From Costus lasius (lineage: Eukaryota > Streptophyta > Magnoliopsida > Zingiberales > Costaceae): a stretch of DNA of 64,000 nt. The notes under the pieces were generated by a model. It saw nothing but the letters and a program-made list of their open reading frames with translations, did no database searches and was not told the origin of the DNA. The first letter of the stretch is position 1, and each line of letters opens with the position of its first letter. The position numbers and the translations under genes were made by a program. Shown here piece after piece: positions 53,401 through 64,000 of the stretch. Where the stretch lies: positions 9,390,001 through 9,454,000 of the forward strand of contig CM050449.1 in the NCBI GenBank assembly GCA_027563935.2. Reading direction: 5' to 3'.

Positions 53401-56400
53401 CTTGCGGCGACAACTTTCCTTTCCCGGTGGAATTCCAGCAGCGGGCGGTAGGGGTAAGAGAAGGCAGGTGGCCTTCCCCACCGACTTCCCTCTCCAGCGA
53501 GTATTGAGCGAACGCGGGCGTGCGTTCGGCCGCTCGAGGAAGACGAAGACGAAGATCGAGAGCAACAAACGCGTTGGCCAGCGTTCGATTCGAGGCATCG
53601 GGCGGCGATTTTGACCAGGGGTCAAAATCGGAGAAGCGAGATGAAATCGGGTTTCGAGTTTCCGATTTCGCGGCGCTGACGTACAGTGACGTCAGCGTAA
53701 TTGGATTTCAGCGGCGCGGCATTTTCGTTTAGCGATTGACGTCAGGTGTGACGTCAGCGAAGGAAAATCAATTGGCGCGGTGGTCAAAATCCGAGTTGAC
53801 CGAGAGGTAAAATTTGGGATTTTGATCACCCACACTGCCAGGGGAGCGTCAGAGGACGTGTGGCCCAAGCAGGAAAAAGGTAAAGCCAAATAGATGGCGA
53901 ACCACGATAACCGCATAGCACAGATCGAGAAGGTGCTCTGTCTGACGGGCGATTGGACGACGCGGTGGTTCCCCAGGTGGAGATTCTTCAGAGGACAGTG
54001 GGGGATCAGAGATTGCAAATCGAGCAACAGAGGTTGCAGATTGAATTCATGCAGCAGACCATAGACAGTCTGATCCATCTGCCAGGGGAGATGGCTCGCA
54101 TGAAGGAGGGGATGCAGGCAGAGGTCACGGTATTACGTTTGGCCATAACGCAAGTATCGCGATCGACGGCAGCACCGGCGGAGCAGGAGGCTCCTAAGCC
54201 GAAGGTACGTGTACTTGAGCCAGCAATGTTCGGGGGGGGGGGGGGGGGGGGGGGGGTTGGGCGATCGTCCAGAGAAGTGAGGAACTTCATCTGGGACATG
54301 GAGCAGTTGTTCTCCGCTAGCCATGTTCCAGAAGAAGATCGAGTGTAGGTGTGGATCGCTTACCTCACAAGCGACGCAAAACTTTGGTGGCGGACCAAAG
54401 TTAGCTCTACATTAGGAGCTACTAGCTAGCCTTCGGAAGCCTTCCGTGAGGAAATGCGGGTGGCAGTTTCTTCTCGGAAATTCAGCGGACCAAGCTCGTG
54501 GAAAGATGGATCGGCTAAGGCACACTGGGTCGATCTAGGAGTACGTCAGGGCGTTCTCCATGTTGGTGCTGGAGTTATCAGACATGGCGGAAGGTAACAG
54601 GAAGTATCTCTTCATTCGGAACCTTCAGCCATGGGTGGAAGCGGAGGTTCGACGGCACTCCCCACTTGACTGGAGGGCGGCTGCGGCGGTGGCAGAGTCC
54701 TTGGTGTATAACAAAAATTTCAGATCAACACCACCAAAGAAAAAGCAGTCACCACCTAAGCGCGGCTCCCCACGGACCCCACCGAAGGTTAAGAGTTCCA
54801 GAGAGGGATAGACCCTTGTTCCAGCAGGACAGAGGTTCATCGGGACGACGGGAGATAAATCGTCCTACGGGAAGGACGAATGCAGAGCACAAGCCACAAG
54901 GTTACTTCTTGTGCCGCCATCCTCACTAGCTAAGGGAGTGCCCCACAAGATAGAAAATAATGGCTATCGTGATGCAAGAACCAGCCGAGGAAGCTAAAAC
55001 CAACACCGAAGAGGTGAGAATCGGGGCGATAGTTGCGAGAGATCCGCCCGTGATAGACATCGAGGGCGATGTCCAAGTTGGGCGGGGAAAAATTGTCAGG
55101 CCTGGTTCAGCCCGGTTCAGCCCAAAGCCCAGTGGGCCAAGCACCCGTCCAAGCCCACAAAGAAAACCCAAGCAACGCATGCGAAGTCCGATTTTCGTGA
55201 TCAACGCTGAAAGCAAATGTTGGCGTTGACTTTCCCAAATTAGCACAGGCACCGCCTTCTTCCCCAAGCCGTGCGGACGCGAGCTCGTCTCCTTCTCCGC
55301 ACGAATCGGACGCGGGCGATGATACTGGCGGCTACAGGCGACTCGGGACCTCGGCTCTGGAGGACGCGGGCTTGGCAATGACAAAGGGCGGCAGACACCC
55401 TAAGCTGCGGACGGTGCGGGGACAACCGTGGGCGACGCGGTTTGAGCGAGGGATGCGGAAGCAGCGACGAAGCGCTCGCCTCCCCTATAAAGCCGTCCGA
55501 CAGGGAGAACTGAGGCATCATAAAATTCTACCCGTGATTTCCACCTGAGAGCACTGAAGTTTGGGGAAGCTTCAGCAGCATTTCTGACGCTTAGGGGAAG
55601 CGCCGACGAGGGACTTTGAGTGGACTGTAACCGGCGACGGGGGTCGCTGGCGAGGGAGGGAAGGGGCGTCGACGACAGGAGTCGGCGACGAGGAGAGATT
55701 GTACTTTTATTTGGGAATAAAATTGTTTCTCCATCACTCTCCTTCCTCCCTATTTCTTCGGGCTTGCGGCGACAACTTCCCTTTCCCGGTGGAATTCCGG
55801 CAGCGGCCCGCTGCCGGCCGGCGACGTAGGGGTAAAAGAAGGCGGGCGGCCTTCCCCACCGACTTCCCTCTCCAGCGAGTAGTGAGCGAACGTGGGCGTG
55901 GTTCGACCGCTCGAGGAAGACAAAGACGAAGATCGAAAGCAGCGAATGCGTTGACCAGCGTTCGATTCGAGGCATCAGGCGGCGAGGGGTCAAAATCAGA
56001 GAAGCGAGACGAAATCGAGTTTCGAGTTTCCGATTTCGCGGCGTTGACGTACAATGACGTCAGCGTAACCGGATTTCAGTGGCGCGGTATTTTCGTTTAG
56101 CGGCTGACATCAAGCGTGACATCAGCGAACAAAAATCAATTGGCGAGCGGTGGTCAAAATCCGAGTTGACCGATAGGTAAAATTTGGGATTTTGATTTAG
56201 GATTTGAATTTCAGAATTAGGGTTAAGGTTTACCGGTCTTTTCCGTGTGATTTGTAATTTGGGGATTAAAATTATTCGGGGAAGTTAGGATTTTTTATTT
56301 GGGGTGAGATTTTGTCTGGAAACCCTAGAGTCTCACGCCCGCTTTGGTGTTCTGTTGGACCACATTAGACCGGGGCGTGACATCTAGTGACTGCAATTAA

Positions 56401-59216
56401 AAAACACATCAGCATTACTTGGAAATAAAAAGCCAAAGGATGAAAGCAAATCTAGCATAGAATTTAAATTTTACAAACAGAAATATTGTGTTGCTAATAA
56501 ACAAAAGGTCTAACATGCACACAACAAAAATACAAACCCTATCATTTATCAAGTCAGAAACAACAGTCTAAATTATCTTAGGCCTTGTAGATTAACATAC
56601 CTGCAGAGTCATCACTTGTTTGGTGCTTTTTCAGCTCTTCTATCGTCTCAGAGACTGATCTATTTCCACCAAAAGATGAAACAATTTGAGGAAAAAATCT
56701 TTTAATTTGAGACTCTGATTCAGGTTCTTTAGAATACATAGCTAACACGCCCTGGATGTCTTTGTCAGGCTCATTGGAGCTGCAAATAGAAGGTATTATA
56801 TGTCAAACAATATATATACAAGTTACATGGTTTTAAGAGAAGCTAAGCAACAAACAGAAAGCATATATAAGTTTTACTCGTCAGTTATTCAGGATAAAGA
56901 AAACCAAACTGTACTGTTTGAACTAGTATATCAGCTGATGTATAAATATATATGAAAGAGCTCAATTGGTTCAATTTGCAAAGAAAATCAAAAACAAAAA
57001 ACCAATATGAAACTTAACACCAACTTACAAATTGATGTTTAACAGAGCATCCTTAAGGGCTTCCAGGTTTCCAGATGGGACATAATGTGTCCCAAGACCT
57101 ATATATAGTGAATCAGCAGCGGAGGATATCCTTTTCCCTGTAAGTCCAAGGTAAGCACCTGCAACAATATAAAACAGTAATTAGAATAAGCAAGCCACAC
57201 CAGAAACATCCTGAAATGTGCCAGAATATGTGGATGGTTCTTCGAAAGTATCATTTTTAAAATGAGGCAGCTAATTTGGATAAGAAACTCAGACCAGAAA
57301 CATCCCAAGAGTCTACAAATATTTGAGACGATTGCCTCTAAGAATGAACTACATAGTCTACATTGATAAGGTAGCTGGCTATGCACAATATAAGTACAAA
57401 TTCTTTATGTTCACTTTCCTAGAATAAAAGATAAGCAAGCAAGGAAGGAAAGATGTCAAATGTATAATTATGAAGAGAATTAAAAATAAAAAAATTGAGA
57501 GAAATACTTATGACCTGAGGATTCTTTTTTTTTTTCGTCAATGTCACTTCTATCTATTAAAAAATTGTCTGTTTTTTTCTTTCCTTCCCTATTTTTTCTT
57601 GTAAGAAACTAGCTCTTACCCTTTAGTATGTCTGGGTAACTCATCTAAGTGCCGTAGTTTTCCATGATCATATAGCTCCAGGTGAGGGGAAGAATTACTG
57701 TGATCATTCCAGAAACTAGGTGACTCAAGGCCCAGTTCATGAGCTTGTACCATCATTAACTATGACAAGTAGTGGATTTAAGGATCATATAACTTTGTAT
57801 CTGCCAAAAACACACTAGATCAATGCCTGTAAACCGAAAAAGAAGACCCTGAACTACTTTGATCATCATATGCACATGATCTTGATTTAGCCTCTGAAAA
57901 GAACCTTTCACGCGTCAGTACTATAAAGTATTTTTGTGGGAAACCAATTGGTTATTTGAATGCCACATATACACACATAAAAAAAAACAACCATTATTCT
58001 CAAATGAAAATGTTGCCTCACTTTTCTTAATCTTCCTGTAAGTCTGTCTCTATATCCATGAAAGGTAACTAGGATGATTTTAGCTGTTGAGCTACTAATA
58101 TATAAATCTGAAACACAATGAAAGATGAGAGATACTCTAGCATAAATGATAGATTCAAGAACTAATGTAGGAACTTTAAGATACATACCAACTGCCCCTT
58201 CTCCTGGAGTTTTGGCAGCAATGTAAGCAAAACCTACGTCTGGAAACAGACCAATTCCATTTTCTGGCATGGCAAGGAGTGTTTTCTGGCATACTCCCAC
58301 ATCAAGACAGAAGATGTTAGTGAACTTGCAGCAGATATGAATTAACAACCAGCTCATGACAACATTTAGAATTGACAAGTATACCTCAGTAATGATGCGA
58401 TATTGACCATGACCAGACAATCCAATGCCAAACCCCATAGTCACACCATCCATTAAGGAAATATAAGGCTTTTTAAAATCTGAAATTTTACATATCAGAG
58501 AATATTCTGCTGCAAATACCTGCAGCGAAAGATGAATATGAAAAATGCAAGAAAACTCATATTAAATCCAAAGTTGCATCTAACTGACAAAAAATTGTCT
58601 ATAGGAGAATTTAAGTGTTCCAAATATTACTAGAAATGTCAGCTTAACAAAAGAGCAAACCTCAAAATCACAAAGAAAATTTCCATAAAAGCTTAAATAA
58701 CAGAACTCTATTTTGTCAAAACATTCTTTTTTCCTTTTGCCAGTGAGTGAGAACTCCCGATAATTGGCTAAGAAGGTTCCTCAGCAAAATTTTACTATAT
58801 CAATTCTGGCCACTTCAACCATATGGCCAATTTTCTTGCAAGCTTCATAGGCCATAAAGCACCAGCGTGTTGCTACAGGGCTACCTTTCTAGGGTCATAC
58901 TTCATGTCGCACAAGATTCAATCTGCATCTATACAAGTTTGTATTCATCTGCCTCTTTTCTATCTTACTTTGTACCCTACTCTATAGACTTGTTGTGTGA
59001 TGCTTTACATCAATGTTGTCAGGATCTCTTCCTCTATATACTCACCATTTTAGGCATTTCTCTCAATGGCAACATGATACATTGCTGAAATTACTCTAGC
59101 TAGTAATTAAAATTTCATTCAGCATCGTTCAAGTAACAAGTGACTTGTACTCAAACCACCATAGTTCTAGTAATAAAGGTATAACGTCTAAAGGTGTATC
59201 AACTGTCATAACATAG

Positions 59217-59263
<47 letters not shown>

Positions 59264-60946
59264 CATGCATGTATATCGCATACTTCGAGGGTAATACTCA
59301 TTTTCTCTTGACTCCCTACATTCACAATTACTATCCTAGCAAAACAAGGTGCTTGATAATATATGTCCTAGAGTGAGTTGGTAAGGTGTTCCTCTCATAG
59401 TCACAATGGTAAGAGAGGTAATTGTCTATGTGCTTATAAAGTGCAAAAAACCCTGTAACTAGTTTTATTGGCCTGGTGAACTTTTCATCCATAACAAAGT
59501 GAAGCGTTACAAGGCTTTGAATGAGAGAGAATACCATGGGATAATTTATAGTAAGCGCCAAAGAAGGAGTAGGTAATAATACAAGTTTAAATCCATGAAG
59601 GTATCATTTTAAAATATGATGTAGTACCGTGACCCAAATTCAGTTTAGTAGCTTAACACAAATAGTGAGCATGCCTCTAATCCAAAATGCATAGTCAATG
59701 AAGTTTCTAGACAAATCTTCAGCTCAAATCAGCAACATAGTTATGCATTGTCATTGCCTCCTACGATGAAAAATCAAGGTGTAACATTTACAATGTTATC
59801 CAGCTAGCTAGAATACCATTCTTGCCAGATCCTACAGTGAAGAGAACATGATACAAAATTACAATATTAGTAACCATGTGTTCAAAATGAAAAAAGTTTT
59901 ATCAAAAATCTAAAAGACGCATTCATGAATATCTTCCTGCCGCCAAAAATATGAACAAACATATTGCGAAAGAAAAGGACACATAGCAACAAAAGTACAA
60001 GCAAAGATGTACTACTAGCTACTGTTCGAGAGACCTTTGGCACAAGTGGTGTAGATTTGTCTTTCTGAATTTCCGCCACAAGACCCTTAATATCCATTCC
60101 TGCATTGGACGTGAAATTGATATTCATGTCAAATCCAACTCATAAAATCTAGATACACAAGGACAAAATAAAATAACATAAATGAGAACTTGACCATCTT
60201 AGCTCGATGTATAATCAGGTGGAGATGAACTACCTGCAGAAAAAGCACGAGATGAGCTGCTTTCCACTAATACGCACTTTACTTTGGGGTCAGATTCCCA
60301 TTCATCAACAAAACCCTTGAACCTTAAGTCCATATCTGTATAAATTTATACTAGTCAGTCATCAGCAGCACTAAACCATGTAGTTTAGAGTACAACATGT
60401 TCTGACTTCGAATTATACAAAAGCCTACTGCTGAAAAACACACACCCATAACATAAGGTGCTAGTTACTTTAGATCGAAGCATACAGTGTCCTAAACAAT
60501 GTTCTGTTAGGAGTAAGAAGCTTTTAACAATGAACATGCAGCAACTTCCCTTCCTTCTTGATTGACAGGAATATTCAATAATTTTTATCCATAAATCGAT
60601 AACCAACGTAAATGGACCCAGTACAGTAATTCATAGGTCATCCAATCGGGACAATTTAGCTAGAGTTCAAAATATCTCGAATAATTACCCTAATAGTTTA
60701 CCCGATAGCTCCCTCTATCCTCGAAAAGATGGAATTAAGTTCTAGACATGTACAGAGTTTTACTTAATCAGAGTCTTTGACCATTCAAGAACTGGCCCAA
60801 ATAGATCGAACCGATAAGGTGCGAAAGAGAATCAGGCAAGAACCTAGATTCATTGCGTTAAGAGCTTTGGGGCGATCGAGGGTGATGATAGCGACGCCAT
60901 TGGGAAGGACCCGACCCTTGACGAAATCCTCCGCAGTTCCAGCCAT
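41746..60946 (-). CDS. 3-hydroxyisobutyryl-CoA hydrolase-like protein (HIBCH/CHY family)
   Basis: Family members hydrolyse 3-hydroxyisobutyryl-CoA in valine breakdown, mostly in mitochondria. Minus-strand exons in order: 60946-60844, 60335-60234, 60099-60035, 58519-58385, 58285-58189, 57158-57029, 56779-56601, 49225-49098, 49008-48907, 41844-41746. All introns are GT-AG and the phases give 379 residues plus TAA. Motifs seen: the oxyanion-hole region RAFSAGMDIKG (SAGMD at 67-71), [15 protein letters not shown], and the active-site block [13 protein letters not shown] with E143 and D151 at the family spacing. No peroxisomal SKL-type end is present (it ends ELNV). The first ATG gives a protein that begins directly at the enzyme domain. 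Upstream in-frame codons look like a targeting peptide but lack an ATG (see findings). The gene spans 19 kb because introns 7 and 9 hold retroelements. The coding frame is intact. Confidence 0.95.
42097..46422 (+). mobile_element. Complete gag-only (TR-GAG-type) LTR retrotransposon in hydrolase intron 9
   Basis: The 4,326-bp element is flanked by a perfect 5-bp duplication, CTAAA (42092-42096 and 46423-46427). The LTRs are 42097-43435 and 45086-46422, about 1.34 kb each and roughly 96% alike by eye, with many C/T and G/A differences. Both start TGTTAGG; the left ends CTTGACA and the right CGTGACA. A primer site resembling the initiator-Met tRNA type (ggtatcagagg) follows the left LTR. A polypurine tract (gggcgggggagaa) precedes the right LTR. 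The interior is only 1,650 bp and holds gag but no protease, reverse transcriptase or integrase. It must therefore have moved with help from another element. It is antisense to the host gene. Confidence 0.93.
43467..45034 (+). pseudogene. gag of the gag-only retroelement (broken)
   Basis: The frame starts at ATG 43467 after the primer site. The first part (to 43748) is coiled-coil-like and rich in Q, L and A. A frame change near 43735-43750 leads into the retrotransposon gag capsid-like core (about 43900-44340, with [20 protein letters not shown] and FREELRQQF blocks). Two in-frame stops interrupt it, at 44165-44167 and 44339-44341. The last part (44378-45034) has an R/P-rich stretch and a zinc knuckle of the CX2CX3HX4C type ([13 protein letters not shown]). 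It ends in a charged tail. This copy cannot make a full gag protein as it stands. Confidence 0.85.
46430..48900. other. Rest of hydrolase intron 9
   Basis: AT-rich intron DNA. A poly(A) run lies near 46971-46987 and a (TA)n tract at 47360-47401. Around 47280-47350 is a short ggtac/gtacc-rich stretch like those in the RPN5 introns. No gene is seen. Confidence 0.6.
47360..47401. repeat. (TA)n microsatellite in hydrolase intron 9
   Basis: About 21 TA units, followed by a short (AC)n-like tail. Confidence 0.9.
49883..50200 (+). repeat. Five diverged hairpin-containing repeats in the Athila-type LTR
   Basis: Units start at about 49883, 49950, 50014, 50090 and 50143 (spacing 53-76 bp). Each opens with cttcac or cttcat and then ggtgaaccc or gtgaacc. 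In the first three, a matching gggttcacc or gttcacc follows, so each can form a small stem-loop. They lie upstream of the TATA box, in U3. Confidence 0.8.
51463..52152 (+). pseudogene. Athila-type gag remnant
   Basis: The open part at 51463-51804 contains an Athila-like gag core (a block around [18 protein letters not shown] and [13 protein letters not shown]). Stops and shifts follow between 51804 and 51913. The frame resumes at 51913-52152 with a [18 protein letters not shown] block. The remainder of gag and all of pol are absent. It is a non-functional relic. Confidence 0.8.
52195..52739 (-). mobile_element. Inverted LTR fragment of the same LTR superfamily
   Basis: Read on the minus strand, this starts TGTCAGCTCGGTTCAGCCC at 52739. 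It continues through the gggccaagcacc and aagccca words seen in the neighbouring LTR and reaches a TTTAAAG TATA-like site (about 52353). It breaks off near 52195, so only about the first 545 bp of an LTR remain. It faces the next element head to head. Confidence 0.75.
53894..55093 (+). pseudogene. gag remnant of the second gag-only element
   Basis: The frame starts at ATG 53894, with an [10 protein letters not shown] block matching the other element's [10 protein letters not shown] frameshift follows near 53950. A coiled-coil-like stretch leads to a capsid start whose MFKG-type block has become a run of 25 G (54232-54256, read as glycines). A stop lies at 54346-54348, and further frame changes follow. 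The zinc knuckle is damaged (YFLCRHPH). [16 protein letters not shown] block comes just before the 3' LTR. Confidence 0.8.
54232..54256 (+). repeat. Homopolymer run of 25 G in gag remnant
   Basis: Twenty-five G in a row replace what is a short purine stretch in the related element. Slippage or an assembly artefact is possible. Confidence 0.9.
59217..59258. repeat. (TA)n microsatellite in hydrolase intron 3
   Basis: About 20 TA units followed by a short tatgcatgcatg tail. Confidence 0.9.
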
Positions 60947-61445
60947 AGCAGCGAAACTACGGCAAGAAGAGGAAGGATTGAGGAGGATATCGGCGAGGAA
61001 GGGACGAGGGTTTGGGATTAAAGCGAGCCCAGGAGAGCGTGATGCGGAGCGGAGTGTGGTTTTCTAGTGGGGAGGATGCGGGGACGGCAGGCACGAAGAA
61101 GGCCACAACTCCAACAAACAAGAAATATTTTATTTAAACAGGGATACTACTGTAATTCTACCCTGTTTGTGATCTACTGTTCGGCCTGAAACAGAGTCCA
61201 GGAAGGGCTTCTCGTGATTGGAATGCAACACGTGCACCTGCATTGGCCGACTACTGCATAGCTGACAGGGACAAAACATACCGCCGCTTGATTGGTAGAC
61301 GTCCCAACCGGACTTTAGAGTGGTGGTGAAATTGTGGAGCCTGTTTAGTCCTAGACTCCCAAGTTTTGGAAGCGTGGCGAAGTAGCGAGCACTTCTCTCG
61401 AATGCGCGAACGTCCGGAGTTATGGTGGATCCCACACTTGAACAC
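60947..61445 (-). promoter_or_regulatory. Hydrolase 5' leader and proximal promoter region
   Basis: Moderately GC-rich sequence upstream of the first ATG. The first about 120 bp is open in the hydrolase frame and rich in R, S, L and P. A separate minus-strand open frame at 61130-61435 has no recognisable domain and probably lies in promoter DNA. No convincing TATA box was seen. Confidence 0.4.
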
Positions 61446-64000
61446 GACTGGACATTGGGTAATTAGAATTCTGATTTTTTTTTTTTTTTAACTCCAGCTT
61501 TTCAATCATTTTTCTTTAAAAAAATTGATTAATTAGATTAATTAATATTTATTTTTTTTTGCCATAGTGAAGTAAATAATATTTTAAATATTAATAATGT
61601 CAAATGATAAATCTAATATATATCATTTGAATCTCGGGGCAAATATATTTTTTTAATTATATTTTTATAATATATATAAGATGTATATTTTTTATAAATA
61701 TGCTCCGGATTCACCTCTGATTTAATTTATACTCATACATAAAATAAAACAATATAATTGTATATTGTATATAAAGTAACAATTTAAAAAACTTAAGAAG
61801 ATGGATAAAAGAGAAAAAAATGGTTATGGTTGCAATTGTAGGTGACTAATTAAAGTAGTAGATGGACTTCTTGAAAGGATGATTGTTTCGTTCTATAATT
61901 CCAATGGATAATGTATATAATTCAATAAAATAAATAATATATTGTTCGATAAAATGGGTAATTTACATCATTTTTAAAAGCATTAATCACATCATAATGT
62001 AAATATTTGGATTAGGTTATACTTATGCCTTTGGATTAAGATACTCAACTTGCATGATGCCCTATTATATGACCAATGAAATTGAACATATATTCCCTTA
62101 TATTACTAAGTTACTATTCACATGTGGTTTCACTAAGATAGTTTTATATTATTTTAATATCTTAAGTAAAATGCTAAAACACTCGAGCAAATAGTATAGA
62201 TTCCCCTAAGCATAGTTTATTGTGTTTAATAACTTAAGTAGCATCAATGATGTATTATATTTCTTAATCACAACATTGAAAATTTTAGTCAAGTAGTGAG
62301 GAGTGAGGATGTCTTAGTTATATTTTTTTTTATCTCTATCTAGTGAAAGTTAAGAAGATCTTATATCTTTTCACTCGATTTTTTTTTCTCTTCAATTATG
62401 TGCACCTAGAAATATGAGGGAGTGCCTTGATCAAAAGTTTTAATAATAGATTTTGAATCATCATTTCAAGGCCATTATTGGTTACATAGTATCAGCTTAG
62501 ATCATAAGAACTTACACCATTTTATAAACTCAAGAGAAAATCATGATCCTTTGTATTTGTTGGATTTAACAGATGTTATAAAAATTTAATAATAATTGCC
62601 TCTTGTGTTATATACAGTAAGATGCTATTTATCATGTAACTATGGAGGAATCTAATTTCCCATTCTTTATGACTATCAATGATATATTTTTTTTTGCTAC
62701 TTTTTCACCACTGCATCAAATAAGGTTAACCATCAAATTGGGGAAAACATGCATTTATATGCCTGATATTTACTTAAGTGACAAAGGCAGCTTGTGTAAA
62801 AGTATTTAATACTACTACTGTAAGGTAGGTTGAAATAAGTAATATTTTATTAATTCAAATGATGTAGAATTATTTTATTGTACCCAACAACAAAACAACA
62901 TCTTAGTTGTTGAACTAGTAGGGAACTTAGTTCTTGAGAGTCTCATCTTTATTTTAACTTATCTATGTAAACAAAAAAACACCTTAGAGCTAACAAATGG
63001 ACACTACAATCAGCAGAAAATAATTATTGTATAGTGAAATTAAAAAGCTTCTTCAACTTTTGAATTTAACAAGTATGAAGTGATTTGCACTTATATTTTC
63101 GATCAAGATGGCTTACCAATTTTAGCGTTTGAATCAGCTATTGACAGAAGAGATTCAAAAAGGATCAAAGTATTGTTTGCACCAACCATTAGAATCTCTC
63201 ATCATCGAAGACAATGAAAATGTTAGTCAATCGCTTCTCAAACCAATATGACAGAATTAATTTGTCTAAAGTTAACTGGCCAAAAAGTATTATATAAACA
63301 AAGAAACAATAGATTTTATTGTCTTCAACGAAACCAAAGAATTATCAAGCTAATCAGAAGTCATTGGTTTCCTCAAGTACCTTTACACTTGGAATAAACA
63401 ATATCACCTCTGACGCACACAAGGGCAATGATACATTCATAATAATACACTTATTTGCTAAAATTGCCTTGATTCTAAAATCTCTAATCACATGGCACCT
63501 AACAGCAAGTTTTTTTTACTATAAAAATGTCAAATAGCCAACTTTTTTAGTCGTACATCCTTGCCTATATTGCAAATTGGTGATATTTACTTTGGCCCTC
63601 ACTTTCGAAATACTTAATGTTCATTTTGTACCAAATTGATTCTACAATTTACTATATGTTTTTTTTTTTTTTTGAAAAGAAACATTACTTAAAGAAACCT
63701 CATGTCAGAGGTCAAAATACAATTTACTATATGTTTGCTAAAGCTATTGAATGAGTGGTTGACAAGTGTAATAACAGAAGGCTGCCGGAATTGGTCTTAG
63801 GGTAAGATGTCTATTCAAGCCAATTGGTTAGACTGTGTCAGTTACCCCTTTAATCACACTCAATTCACAAGTTGATATTAACAAGGTTGAGGTATTTACA
63901 ACTTAGGCAATAATATAATAATTATATAATTAATTAAATATTTTGCATTTTTTAGAGCCTAGATGTGCGCTTGATTTGCCAGTTTTGATTCGACTAAAAT
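61446..64000. other. AT-rich intergenic DNA without a recognised gene
   Basis: Strongly AT-rich with homopolymer T runs. Short open frames, such as 63319-63537, have no domain. The only structured item I found is the small retroposon at 63662-63718. Confidence 0.6.
63662..63718 (-). mobile_element. Very short retroposon with poly(A) tail and 18-bp target duplication
   Basis: A perfect 18-bp repeat, acaatttactatatgttt, flanks the insert (63644-63661 and 63719-63736). On the minus strand the insert is about 45 bp of unique sequence followed by a poly(A) tail (the poly-T at 63662-63673 on the + strand). This is the signature of target-primed reverse transcription, most simply a 5'-truncated LINE end or a SINE. 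Confidence 0.8.

Larger units (their letters stand above)
52741..56382 (+). mobile_element. Second gag-only LTR element, damaged at its 5' LTR
   Basis: The 3' LTR is complete (55094-56382, 1,289 bp, TGTCAGGCC to GGGGCGTGACA). Its TATA box TATAAAG is at 55486 and AATAAA at 55716-55721. It follows a polypurine tract (gggcggggaaaaa). The 5' LTR (52741 to about 53826) lacks its first 8 bases and roughly its last 185 bases plus the primer site. The interior is about 1.2 kb with gag remnants only. No matching target duplication was found on the left. It is related to the element at 42097 but is a different subfamily. Confidence 0.85.

Noticed and set aside
55400..55993. Minus-strand open frame of 197 codons
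   Set aside because: It lies within the 3' LTR of the second gag-only element and is a compositional artefact.
49600..56410. Shared tgactgc and atcag words on both sides of the intron 7 block as a possible target duplication
   Set aside because: Matches are short, fall at unequal distances from the element ends, and could be chance.
61130..61435. Minus-strand open frame of 101 codons upstream of the hydrolase
   Set aside because: No domain and no link to the hydrolase frame; more likely promoter or leader DNA.
1..64000. tRNA genes, rRNA genes or a CRISPR array
   Set aside because: No cloverleaf-like or rRNA-like sequence and no regular spacer array was seen by eye; a tRNA scan was not possible here.

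Overview
This is nuclear DNA of a flowering plant. Genes are split into many GT-AG introns, intergenic DNA is AT-rich with MITE-like inserts, and LTR retrotransposon DNA fills several introns. The BAHD gene resembles the acyltransferase group I know best from grasses, and the RPN5 wording is close to the monocot form, so a monocot is likely. The species cannot be named from the sequence.

Layout. (1) 1-2660: upstream DNA with a GC-rich promoter-like patch and a run of 27 G. (2) 2663-13993: a copy of the 26S proteasome lid subunit gene RPN5 (copy A, + strand, 11 exons). It has one extra base in exon 2 that causes a premature stop, a minisatellite-bearing DNA transposon in intron 2, and a solo LTR in intron 10. 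(3) 14000-17249: spacer with a long hairpin, a decayed third RPN5 5' end, a threefold repeat and a MITE. (4) 17250-25820: RPN5 copy B (+), intact, 440 codons. (5) 25821-29350: AT-rich spacer with a hAT-like MITE and a 384-bp tandem duplication just upstream of the next gene. (6) 29351-32689: a two-exon BAHD acyltransferase (+). (7) 34760-40501: a Golgi Qa-SNARE of the SYP31/SYP32 (Sed5/syntaxin-5) family (+, 5 exons), with a solo LTR in its last intron. (8) 41746-60946: a 3-hydroxyisobutyryl-CoA hydrolase-like gene (- strand, 10 exons, 379 codons). Its last intron holds a complete non-autonomous gag-only LTR element. Its seventh intron holds a rearranged block: a truncated Athila-type element, an inverted LTR fragment and a second gag-only element. 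(9) 60947-64000: promoter side and AT-rich spacer with a tiny retroposon flanked by 18-bp duplications.

The four host genes do not form a pathway. They are protein turnover (RPN5), specialised acyl transfer (BAHD), ER-Golgi membrane fusion (SYP3x) and valine catabolism (hydrolase). Exon coordinates were read by hand. For every gene the codon phases close exactly across all introns, except for the one frameshift in RPN5 copy A.

The most distinctive features are the recent RPN5 tandem duplication with one damaged copy, the intron placed directly after the RPN5 start codon, and a family of related gag-only retroelements. This family accounts for most of the identifiable retroelement DNA here and is found only inside introns. 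I found no clear evidence of an entirely new biological system.
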